Below the pieces are notes generated by a model. The model was not told where the DNA came from, searched no databases, and saw nothing but the letters and a program-made list of their open reading frames with translations. Made by a program: the position numbers and the translations under genes. Shown here in pieces: positions 27,426-36,600 of a DNA stretch of 45,640 nt. Origin of the DNA: Bacteroidia bacterium. GTDB lineage: Bacteria > Bacteroidota > Bacteroidia > Bacteroidales > Dysgonomonadaceae. The stretch is taken from assembly GCA_030538215.1 (NCBI GenBank), contig JAUNUM010000009.1:1-45640 (forward strand), given 5' to 3'. Every line of letters starts with the position of its first letter. Position 1 is the stretch's first letter.

Positions 27426-30400
27426 TTAGAATACCAAAGATAATGAAAATGAAACTTTGCGTGAAAATGGGTATTGGAGCCCGCGTTCAAGCTGTATAGT
27501 CGAGAAACGCAAAATATTTTCTAAATATACCGAAGCCGTGATGCTTGACAGGTTCATTTTGCGCAAAAACGGGTATTGGTCTTCGCTCATGAAATACGAG
27601 AGATTAATGTTTGAAAGCTCCCACAGGTTTTCCTTCATTACAAAGCGCGAGCTGGGCATCGTTCTTTCTTGTCCGTTAGCTCCGGGTGTTTGGATGATAC
27701 GTTTAAAAATAGCATTGTCTCCGGGTTTTTGCCAGCGGTCGGAGAGCGCCCGTTTATCGGCATTGTTCATAACGTTGATATTTTCTACTTTGTCGATCAA
27801 GGTCTCATTGTACACATAGCCGCCTAATTGATAACGCGAAGAGATGTTTATCGAAAAATTGCCGTAGTTCATTGCCAAGCCGATAGAGCCTCTTAGTTTA
27901 GGCTCTGTATCTCCCAGTGGAACTTGGTCGAGAATGCTCCAGGTAGAAGTCATGGAACTGTCTCTTTTCCTGAAAATTTCTTTTCCACTCACGGGGTCTA
28001 TTCCCAACGATTGCACTCCCCAAAGAATGCTTTGCGAATATCCTTCAATGTATTGCGGCATCGGATAAAAAACCGCATTTTCGAGTGCCTGCTGATTTTT
28101 TACTTTCAGCGCTTCGGATATTTTTTCGATACGGTTTATGTTGCGTCCCGCCGTAAAAATAATCGAAGCGTTTATTCCTTTGGCAACATTGTTGTAGGGC
28201 ATAATACGCAATGTGGCTTCGTATCCGCGATTGGATATATTTCCCATGTTGTCGGGATAAAAATCAAATCCGGAGGATGGTTGGATGGTCATGTCTATAA
28301 CCGTGTTTTTTGTGTATTTGTAATAATAATCGAAACGGAGGCTGATCAAGTTTTTCAAGAAAGTCATGTCCGTTCCCACATTAAATTGTTGGGTATGTTG
28401 CCACTTGAGGTCAGGGTTTCCGAGCGAGCGCAATTTTACGCCTACCACATCGGAGCTGAGGTAATAATTGAGCATCTCGTCGTACGAAAACATACGCATT
28501 GCCTGATATGGCGTGAATCCTTGTGAACCTTGTGTCCCTAAACTTCCGCGGAGAGCAAGATAATCTAAAAATTTGAGATTCTTTGCAAATTTTTCTTCGT
28601 GGGTATTCCATCGGAATCCGGCTGCCCAAAACGGGGCGAAGCGGTTGTTTTTTCCAAACTCGGATGAGCCGTCGATACGCACGCTGAAATCCGATGCATA
28701 ACGCTTGTCGTAGGTGTAACTTGCCGTGGTGGAAATTCCTGCCGACCGCGAAATTTGTTCGCTTCCCGAAGGTTTTTCGGATGTTATCCCCATAAAAAAT
28801 TGATCTAAGCGGTCGTTCGGAAATCCGGTTTGGATGTGTTGGTTGTTTATCGTGCTTTGCGAGTTGAGGTCACCGCGTGCATGCAACGATATAAGATGCT
28901 TGTTGAAAAGTTTGTTGTAGCTAGCCATTGCATAGGTCGAAAAAAGAATTCTGTCCGACGTATACAAATCAAACCTACCTTTTTTGGCAATACTTGCTTC
29001 GCGCGCGAATACTGAATGAAGTCCTGAGCGAAACACTTCGGTATTTTCGTTTATTTTTGTAATATCTCCTCCCAAGGTGAGGCGTACATTAGGCGCGGGT
29101 GAGTATTCCACGGAGAGCGAATTGCGGATTGCCAACTGTTTATTTTGGTCGCGCTGTGCAAAATTTGCATCATACATCGGATTCAGGTACGAGGCAACGC
29201 GCGTATCGCTTCCGTACATGTATTGATAATCAAGATACTGCTTGAGTATTCCGTTTTCGTCATACACACGCCAATAGGGATTCAGTTTTGTGTATTCATC
29301 GAAATTGCCGTAGGGCGAGGTGCGGTCGTTGATGTTGTAGTCAACGTACAACCGATTTGTAATCATCAATTTTTCTGAGCGGTAATAGAGATCTATTCCG
29401 GCACTGTTTCTGCTCATTTTAGTCCCTTTCATGATTCCCGGTGTTTGCCCGATGTCGAAATTTAGTTTATACCTAAACACGGGGTCTCCTCCTTCTATAT
29501 TTAAAGAGTGACGGTGGTGCAATACGGTGCGCAGGGGTTTTGCCAGCCAATAGGTATTTACTCCTTTGTTGATTTCGAGTTGGCGGGCTTTGTGCAGTTT
29601 CAGGGTGTTGGATGTCCATTGCCCCGTATAGTAGTCGTCGTAAACGCCTGCTATTTCTTCCAATTTGAGTTTTTCAGCAGACGAAAGAAGATTGTAGTCG
29701 CTTAAGTCGGGATATTCTATGTCGTATGTCCCGAAGTAAGAGAAACGCAGTGAGCCTGCTTTCGGGGCTTTGGTTTCTACTACGATAACGCCGTTTGCCG
29801 CTCTTGACCCGTAGATGGAGGACGCGGCAGCATCTTTCAGCAGTGTAATACTTTCGATTTGATTGGGGTTAAGGTCGATGATTTTTTCGACACTTACGCC
29901 GATAATTCCGTCCAATACGAAAAGAGGTTGATTGGGTCGGCTGGCTATTTCGCCGCGCAGCGAGGCTCGCTTGTTGAACGGTTGGTGATCCCCCATGTTT
30001 GATTGTCCGCGCATGGACAAATCGGGGAGAAGCGACGGATTGCTGCCCAGTGCATTTCCCGAACCTATCGAGAATGAGGGATCGAGTTGCGATAAAGCCC
30101 CTAGTATGTTTCCCGAAGAGATCTTTTTAATGTCTTCGCCCGTTATTTTTGTAACGGCTCCCGTGAACCCTTCCACTTTGCGTTGGAACATCCCTGTTAC
30201 AACCACTTCTTCGATTTCGCTTACGGCTTCGTACATTACAATTTTCATGTTTTGGTCGAAAACGGCTTTCACTTCTTTTATTTCAAAGCCTACGCAGCGG
30301 CATTCCAAAATTACGTTGTCGGCTTCCGAAAACCCAGAAATCTGAAACTTTCCTTCGTTATTGGTGACGATGCCGCTGGTGGTTCCTTTTACCATAACGG

Positions 30401-30875
30401 TAATACCCGACACAGGTTCTCCTTTTTTATCCACAACCGTTCCTTTTATAACCTTTTTGGCTTGTTGTGGGCTGTTTTGTGCAGAGAGATTTTGTTTATT
30501 GCCCGTTTCTTCTTTGTATGCGATAACTTGATTATCTATGACTTTGAAATCTAAATTTGTTTGTTTTTTTACAATGATTAATATTTCGCTCAAATTCTTC
30601 GTTGAATTTTCGATATTGAGTTGTTTGTCCAATTCGCTTTTTGTATTATCTGCTAATACAAAAATGTATTTGCTGCATTTTTCGATTTCTTGAAACAGTT
30701 CTTTTACCGACGAGCTTTTTGCGTTGATGAACAGAGACTGCTCTTGTGAGTAAGAGTTTCTTGAGTACACTGAAAAAAGTGTAAAAAATAAAAAGATGGA
30801 GACAAAATCCACCGTTCTAGGAATGCGGATCGAATTGCGAAAACAAGAAGTCTCCTCGATAAAGTTTTTATTCAT
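27426..30875 (-). CDS. SusC/RagA TonB-dependent transporter with STN domain, system 2
   Basis: A 1149-aa TonB-dependent importer. The order is signal anchor (about 20-43), STN domain (about 50-105, FQEIEKCSKYIFVLADNTKSE), carboxypeptidase-regulatory-like domain (about 143-215, GTVVDKKGEPVSGITVMVKG), EEVVVTGMF, plug with LLKDAAASSIYGSRAANGV, and barrel ending KVSFSLSLVF. It is longer than the system 1 transporter, with an extra segment near residues 300-315 (SNMGDHQPFNKRASLRGEIA) just before the plug's conserved FVLDG motif. The STN domain pairs with the FecR encoded 113 bp upstream. Confidence 0.95.
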   Translation of the reverse strand: MNKNFIEETSCFRNSIRIPRTVDFVSIFLFFTLFSVYSRNSYSQEQSLFINAKSSSVKELFQEIEKCSKYIFVLADNTKSELDKQLNIENSTKNLSEILIIVKKQTNLDFKVIDNQVIAYKEETGNKQNLSAQNSPQQAKKVIKGTVVDKKGEPVSGITVMVKGTTSGIVTNNEGKFQISGFSEADNVILECRCVGFEIKEVKAVFDQNMKIVMYEAVSEIEEVVVTGMFQRKVEGFTGAVTKITGEDIKKISSGNILGALSQLDPSFSIGSGNALGSNPSLLPDLSMRGQSNMGDHQPFNKRASLRGEIASRPNQPLFVLDGIIGVSVEKIIDLNPNQIESITLLKDAAASSIYGSRAANGVIVVETKAPKAGSLRFSYFGTYDIEYPDLSDYNLLSSAEKLKLEEIAGVYDDYYTGQWTSNTLKLHKARQLEINKGVNTYWLAKPLRTVLHHRHSLNIEGGDPVFRYKLNFDIGQTPGIMKGTKMSRNSAGIDLYYRSEKLMITNRLYVDYNINDRTSPYGNFDEYTKLNPYWRVYDENGILKQYLDYQYMYGSDTRVASYLNPMYDANFAQRDQNKQLAIRNSLSVEYSPAPNVRLTLGGDITKINENTEVFRSGLHSVFAREASIAKKGRFDLYTSDRILFSTYAMASYNKLFNKHLISLHARGDLNSQSTINNQHIQTGFPNDRLDQFFMGITSEKPSGSEQISRSAGISTTASYTYDKRYASDFSVRIDGSSEFGKNNRFAPFWAAGFRWNTHEEKFAKNLKFLDYLALRGSLGTQGSQGFTPYQAMRMFSYDEMLNYYLSSDVVGVKLRSLGNPDLKWQHTQQFNVGTDMTFLKNLISLRFDYYYKYTKNTVIDMTIQPSSGFDFYPDNMGNISNRGYEATLRIMPYNNVAKGINASIIFTAGRNINRIEKISEALKVKNQQALENAVFYPMPQYIEGYSQSILWGVQSLGIDPVSGKEIFRKRDSSMTSTWSILDQVPLGDTEPKLRGSIGLAMNYGNFSINISSRYQLGGYVYNETLIDKVENINVMNNADKRALSDRWQKPGDNAIFKRIIQTPGANGQERTMPSSRFVMKENLWELSNINLSYFMSEDQYPFLRKMNLSSITASVYLENILRFSTIQLERGLQYPFSRKVSFSLSLVF

Positions 30876-30988
30876 ATATTCGATAATTTAATTTTAGCGT
30901 GAAATGATTTTCTATGTTCAGATATTTGATATGAGTCTTGTTTGAGGCTATGAGCCTATTCCTTATTGTTCGTTTATATTCATAGACT

Positions 30989-32179
30989 TCAATGTTTTTT
31001 ATTGGCTTCACGAGTAATAAATATTTGGTTTCCATTTTTTTTGTAAGTGGTTGAAGACAGGGTTGCGATAGTTGTCATTACTTTATCTAAATTTTCAAAC
31101 AAATAGATTTTGCCGGTGCATGTTCGTTTTTGTAAATTTGTATCTTTATAGTCGAAAGAAAGGTTATAATATCTTGATATATACTTCAGAACATCGGATA
31201 TGGGAGTGTCTTCAAATATCACATACCCGTCTTTCCAACTGATAAATTGATTCACATCCACTTTTTGTGTTTCAAATGCTCCACTTTCCTTATAAACGGC
31301 TTGTTCGTAGGGATTTATAAATACTTCGTTGTTGTTTTTGGATTTTAAGCTGACACTTCCTTCCACTAAAACAACGGCAGAGACGGACTCTGAATAGGCT
31401 GATATGTTGAACTTAGTGCCATAAACTTTCACGTTAAAGTTGGAAGTGTGCACGTAAAAAGATCTCCTTTTATCGGGCGCTACTTCAATATACATTTCGC
31501 CCGAAGCGAGCCTAATTTCTCTGTTTTTGTCAGTAAATTGTGCCGGAAACTCAAGAACGGATCCGGAGTTTAACCACACTTTACTTCCATCAGAAAGAGT
31601 GAGAGTAGAACGTTTTCCGTAAGGTACGATAAGGGTGTTTTGTTCGCTTTTAGCAAGTTTAACTGTTTCTCTTTTCGCATTGTCGCCTTGGATAACTTTG
31701 GCCGTTCCATCTTTGTCGAATTCTACTTGTACATCATTTTGAAACGATAATGACTCTTTACCAGTAATAAGCTTGATATCTTCGTTGCTCAACAAACTCC
31801 CTACAATTAATTCTTGTTCGGGGGCAGTTGTTGAGTTTTGTTTCTGAAACAGTGTTGATCCGATAACAATCAGCGCTATTGCCGCACAAGAAGCAACAGA
31901 AAGTTGTATAATTTTGCGAATTTTTCTTTTTTTCGAGTTTCGTGCAATAGTTAATTGAATTTCATTGAGTAATTTCTCGCGTTCGATTTTGCTAAATGTG
32001 TTGTTATTCAATCCTGTTGTTCTCAAATAATCAATGGCTTCATTAAGCGCTTTTAGCGAAGATGGATTTTTTTGAATAAAATCATGCCATTGGATATCCA
32101 GTTCTTTGTTTGGCGTTAATTGCCATCGAATGAAATGTTTATCTTTCAGAAAGTGGGTATAATGTGTATAATTTGACAT
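30989..32179 (-). CDS. FecR family anti-sigma factor, system 2
   Basis: A 396-aa anti-sigma and signal-relay protein: N-terminal cytoplasmic domain (1-88), membrane segment (about 90-108, LSVASCAAIALIVIGSTLF), FecR domain (about 178-270) and C-terminal DUF4974 domain (about 318-392). Residues about 181-260 are encoded by the 240-bp tract shared with system 1 fecR. Outside it, the N-terminal half is strongly diverged. The C-terminal domain is similar at protein level (DVNQFISWK, RYYNLSF, CTGKIYL) but not identical in DNA. It begins 94 bp after the sigma gene. Confidence 0.93.
   Translation of the reverse strand: MSNYTHYTHFLKDKHFIRWQLTPNKELDIQWHDFIQKNPSSLKALNEAIDYLRTTGLNNNTFSKIEREKLLNEIQLTIARNSKKRKIRKIIQLSVASCAAIALIVIGSTLFQKQNSTTAPEQELIVGSLLSNEDIKLITGKESLSFQNDVQVEFDKDGTAKVIQGDNAKRETVKLAKSEQNTLIVPYGKRSTLTLSDGSKVWLNSGSVLEFPAQFTDKNREIRLASGEMYIEVAPDKRRSFYVHTSNFNVKVYGTKFNISAYSESVSAVVLVEGSVSLKSKNNNEVFINPYEQAVYKESGAFETQKVDVNQFISWKDGYVIFEDTPISDVLKYISRYYNLSFDYKDTNLQKRTCTGKIYLFENLDKVMTTIATLSSTTYKKNGNQIFITREANKKH
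31401..31640 (-). repeat. 240-bp direct repeat, copy 2 (within fecR of system 2)
   Basis: Partner of 19449-19688, with one mismatch at 31433. It encodes the same 80 residues, from NTLIVPYGKRSTLTLSDGSK to VKVYGTKFNIS. Confidence 0.97.
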
Positions 32180-32273
32180 CGTAATTGATAATGGTGCATT
32201 TATTAAACAGACGACCGTGAGATTTTTTTATCCCCCGATTTTCAAAAAATCTTGTAATTTTAACATTTTTGCG

Positions 32274-32810
32274 TTAAGAAAGAAGAAATAATAGAATAAG
32301 TGAGCCGTATTTTTCGCGTAGATTTAGCATAGCTTTCGATAGGAGTTTGCGACATCCGTGCACGCTAATGTTCAGTAATTGAGAAATTTGCTGATAATCA
32401 TATTCTTGAACATAGCGTAAGTAAACAACTTCGCGCTGGCGTTCTGTAAGGCTGTTGAGCATTTCTGCAATTTGATTTTCAATTTGTTGCTGCTCTTCTT
32501 TGCTAATAAATTTGTCTTCGACAGTAACAAGGATATTGAAAGGTAGTTCTTGCGATTCAATAGTATGTAGATTTACGTGTCCCCGGTCTGATTTGTATAT
32601 GTCGTAGAGCCTGTTTTTTAGCGATCTAAATAGGTAAAACTTTACGTTTGAAACATCGTGTAAAGCTTTTTCATCGGCAGCAATTTTGCAGAAAACGTCG
32701 TGAATTGCATCCATAATAATCTCTTTCTCGAAGCCAAGATAGAGCGCATACGTGTACAAATCGTTCACGTAGCTATTGTAAATGGATGCAATACCTTCTG
32801 TTTTTCTCAT
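32274..32810 (-). CDS. ECF RNA polymerase sigma-70 factor, system 2
   Basis: A 178-aa ECF sigma factor. Region 2 (about 10-75) contains LYLGFEKEIIMDAIHDVFCKI and FRSLKNRLYDIYKS; region 4 (about 110-165) contains QREVVYLRYVQEYDYQQISQLL and the DNA-reading ISVHGCRKLLSKA. A short hydrophobic tail (LILLFLLS) closes it. Compared with the system 1 factor, the recognition helix differs (NISVHGCRKL versus QITPGACRKL), which suggests related but distinct promoter targets. A minus-strand TATCTTGC about 30 bp upstream is only a weak -7 candidate. Confidence 0.94.
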   Translation of the reverse strand: MRKTEGIASIYNSYVNDLYTYALYLGFEKEIIMDAIHDVFCKIAADEKALHDVSNVKFYLFRSLKNRLYDIYKSDRGHVNLHTIESQELPFNILVTVEDKFISKEEQQQIENQIAEMLNSLTERQREVVYLRYVQEYDYQQISQLLNISVHGCRKLLSKAMLNLREKYGSLILLFLLS

Positions 32811-32948
32811 TTATTTTGTAAATTTAGCTAAAAAGCAAGATACAAAATAAATAAAAAAGAGCGACATAAAAAATTTTAACTTTACGCGCTCATAAAAAAC
32901 TTATTAAAATTGCTTGTATATATGCTTTTACAAAACAAATCAGAAATT

Positions 32949-33569
32949 TTACATAGGTATTAACTCAAACCGATATCCTTCTTTTAATAACCATTCCATT
33001 GATTCGGGTAGAGCGTGTTGAAGGTTTTTTTTAGCTTTCAGCGAGTCGTGAAATACGATAATTGAACCATCTCTGGTATAGCGCTTCACATTTTGTAGAA
33101 CCTGTTCAGGCGACATAAATCGACTATAATCGCGAGTGACTACGTCCCACATAATAATTTGATAACCGGCGTTTTGTAATCTTCTGCACTGATTTGTCCA
33201 GATATGTCCGTGCGGAGGACGAAACAATGTTGAGTCGATTAATTTTCTCGCCAGACTTATGTTGTGAAGAAAGTTTTTTGAGTTATGTTTCCAGCCTTGC
33301 CAATGATTAAAAGTGTGATTTCCCACCTGATGCCCGTTTTCTATCACCTGGCGATAAATATCGGGATATTTGCGTACATTGTCTCCCACACAAAAAAAAG
33401 TTGCCTTAACGGCATATTGATTCAAAATGTCCAATACCCAAGGCGTAACCTCAGGAATGGGACCATCGTCAAAGGTGAGATATACTGTTTTCTGAGCAGG
33501 ATTTTCAATTCTCCAAACAGCGTTGGGGAATAACATCCTGTATAGTTGTGGTGGTTGCTCAATTAGCAT
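32949..33569 (-). CDS. Polysaccharide deacetylase family protein (NodB homology)
   Basis: A 206-aa carbohydrate esterase family 4-type enzyme that removes acetyl groups from cell-wall or other N-acetylated sugars using a divalent metal. Its motifs are in order: TFDDGP with Asp34-Asp35 (metal and base), NHTFNH with metal ligands His85 and His89, RPPHGH near 117-122, and IVFHDS near the end. No signal peptide is evident, and the frame covers essentially only the catalytic domain. It stands 35 bp from the REP-like palindrome that separates it from the DUF2723 gene upstream, on the same strand, and is independent of system 2 in content. Confidence 0.9.
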   Translation of the reverse strand: MLIEQPPQLYRMLFPNAVWRIENPAQKTVYLTFDDGPIPEVTPWVLDILNQYAVKATFFCVGDNVRKYPDIYRQVIENGHQVGNHTFNHWQGWKHNSKNFLHNISLARKLIDSTLFRPPHGHIWTNQCRRLQNAGYQIIMWDVVTRDYSRFMSPEQVLQNVKRYTRDGSIIVFHDSLKAKKNLQHALPESMEWLLKEGYRFELIPM

Positions 33570-33615
33570 AGAAAGTGCTACGCGTTCTTTGTTTTGCGTA
33601 ATTAATATTCAACAA

Positions 33616-33647
33616 TTGTACAGACACAATGTATTGCATCTGTACAA
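33616..33647. terminator. REP-like palindrome after the DUF2723 gene
   Basis: TTGTACAGA at 33616-33624 pairs with TCTGTACAA at 33639-33647, and CAAT/ATTG pair inside. It lies 8 bp past the DUF2723 stop codon on the minus strand. The hairpin could terminate transcription, but the layout also resembles dispersed intergenic palindromes. Confidence 0.5.
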
Positions 33648-33654
33648 AATATTA

Positions 33655-36600
33655 CTATTGTTTATTATATTGTTCCAATAATCGTGGACTAAATTGTTGC
33701 ATCAACTTCAATGCTTTTTGCATAGTTGATTCTTCCGAAGCCTGTTGGATGGTATCATCTCCTGAACGATAATATCCGCGAATAGAATTGTCCGTTACAT
33801 CTTTCAAAATTACATCGCCTACATAACCTGTGCCCTGCATATAATATGTTTGGGCACGTTGTAATAAGTCTTCCGTGTAAGTTTTGTATTTATCCTTGTC
33901 AAACTCTTGATAAACAGATGTTACAAGCAGTAGCGAGTTGACATTGTAATAAATGTCAACCATCGTATTGGCTGTTTGGCTTGGTGTTAATCTATCGTAC
34001 CAATTGAGATTATCCTGCAGCCTGCTCTCAATTTCATTCATTAATTTTTGAGCTTTTTCTGTCTCGCCCAATCGATAATATGCACGTGCAAACATTACAC
34101 CATCGTTTCCGTAAGCTACCGCTTTTCCGGGCATTACCGTTGTTACTTTATCAAGTGCGACAATAGCTTTATCGTTTTTACCTTCTTCAATAAGTGCTTC
34201 AATTAGTTGGTTGAAATACAGCCTAAATGTCGATATCATCCGGCGGCTCGTTTCATCTAAATATATATTCGGATTTTCTTCCAAACCACCCCAGCGGAAT
34301 TTATTCATCATATTGTCAAAAGCTTTTTCGGTATTTACGCCGCTACTTTGCGGTATGCCCGGAACAATCTGATAAGCCAATCCTGTGAGTGAGAAATTGG
34401 AGTTTTGCAGGTTCATATACAGGTTTCTGTCAACTGTTGTTGCGTAGTATATCGAACGTTTCCAGTTATCGTCGTTCAAATTAGTAAGCAAATCCATAAT
34501 CATCATTTCCTGACGATAAACGGCCGATTTTTCACCCAAATTGAGGAATATTTTGTCTGCCGGTTTCGAATTGATCGATTCCCATTCTATAGCTGTTGTA
34601 TCTACATTTAGGTAGAGCTTGTTCGATGGAATAATTTGCGTGTTTCCCGTGTTGAACGGGTTTGTCGGTTTGTATTGTCCTGTACGCAAATTTTCCATTA
34701 TTTCTTTGAGAGAAACACTGTCTCGATAAGCATTTACATCGTAATATTGTCCATAAGAAATGCTGGGGATATTATTCTGCTTTAATGCATTTTGAATTTC
34801 ATTTTTCGAAACTACAAATGCCGCACTTGCCGCATCACCCCAATACTTGTCTCTGTCCCATTTTATGGGTAGCGGAGTTGATTCGTAAGCTTGACGAAGC
34901 ATTTGATCCACATACCATTCGGTTTGTAAAAAGCTTAAGTTAGTAACGCGGACATCGGTGCGGAAGCCCTCCGTTTCCTGAACATACCAAAGTGGATAAG
35001 TATCGTTGTCGCCATTGGTAAAGAGAATGCCATTCGGTTCAACGCAACTTAAGTAATTCATGCCGGTGTCGCGAGCCAGCGTGCGGCCTGAACGATCGTG
35101 GTCGTCCCAGTTTTGTCCTGCCATTTGAATTGGCACCAACAAACAAACTGCACTTACAAGTGATGCTGCCAATGTAGTGTTTTTGATGTAATTACGAAGG
35201 TAGCGACTAATTCCTGCAACGCCTATTCCCACCCAAATTGCATAAGCATAGAACGAGCCTGCATAAGCATAATCACGTTCACGAGGTTCGTATGGAGTTT
35301 GGTTGAGATATAGAACGATAGCCAATCCTGTCATGAAAAACAGCAGAAACACAATAGAAAAACTTTGTTGTCCTTTGCGTTTTAGGTTTAACTGATAAAT
35401 TATACCGATAATTCCCAACAAAAAAGGTAGCAGATAGTATTTATTGTGTCCTTTGTTATCAGCAACTTCGGGAGCAATATTATCTTGCGGCCCGAGACCA
35501 AGAACTTTGCCATCGATAAACTTAATTCCGGTTATCCAGTTACCTTTGGTAATTCCGCCATCTGCCTGAATATCATTTTGTCTGCCGGAGAAATTCCACA
35601 TGAAATAACGCCAGTACATAAAATTTATCTGATAATTGAAAAGGAATTTCATGTTATCAAGCAGCGTGGGTTTCTTATTTCTATCGGTAACTCCACCCCA
35701 ATTTTCGTATCCTTGAATATGATTATTGTAACCCGGCTCCGACTGATGCGTGTGCATACGCGGAAAGAGCATGGTGTTGTTGTACTTGTAGGTGGGAGTT
35801 TTAAATTCGATATATTGATCTTTTTGATTTTCAGATGTTTTTATAACTCTGTTATACGATATTTTCTCTTTCGAAATTTCTGCTCGTCCTTGATTGTCTC
35901 TTACAACTTGCGAAGCATAAGTAGTTCCGTAAATAATAGGAGTTTGTCCGTATTGTTCACGGTTGAGATAGCTTCCGAGAGAAAATACGTCTTCGGGAGA
36001 GTTTAAATCGAGTGGGGGATTGGCTGATGACCGAATCGGAATAATGGCATACGCCGAGAAACCGATAAGGATAACCAGCAGACTTGACATAGAAAGATTC
36101 AAAAACTTTACACTCAACTTGTTTTTGGAGAAGATGAAATAAAGCGTTACTCCAATAAGAACTAACCACAGCCAGATACTGCTTCCGATAAATAATATCC
36201 CCGACAAACCAATGCTCAGTAAAAATGCAATTCGTGCTCTTTTCAGGCTTCCTTTATTGGAAAGGCTCTCGAACAATGCCCAAACGATACTTGCCACCAA
36301 CAGAGTCAGATAAACGGCAACACCGGAATTGTATGACATTCCCAGTGTATTCACGAAGAAAAGTTCGAACCATCCGCCTACTTTCGTAAATCCGGGGATA
36401 ATACCATACATTAAAATAAGGATTAATCCGAAGGACAGTAATAATGCAAGTAAACCGCCTTTCCAAGTTGGATTTTCGGTTTTCTTATAGTAATAAACCA
36501 TCACGATAGCGGGAATACACAGCAAGTTCAGCAAGTGAACGCCGATGGAAAGCCCCATAATATAAGCAATTAGTACAATCCATTTATCGGAATCAGTTTT

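Noticed and set aside
6505-32810. Polysaccharide utilisation loci for glycans
   Set aside because: SusC/SusD pairs are present, but no glycoside hydrolase, lyase, sulfatase or carbohydrate esterase lies in either operon; the terminal enzymes are proteases. The deacetylase at 32949 is a separate housekeeping-type gene.
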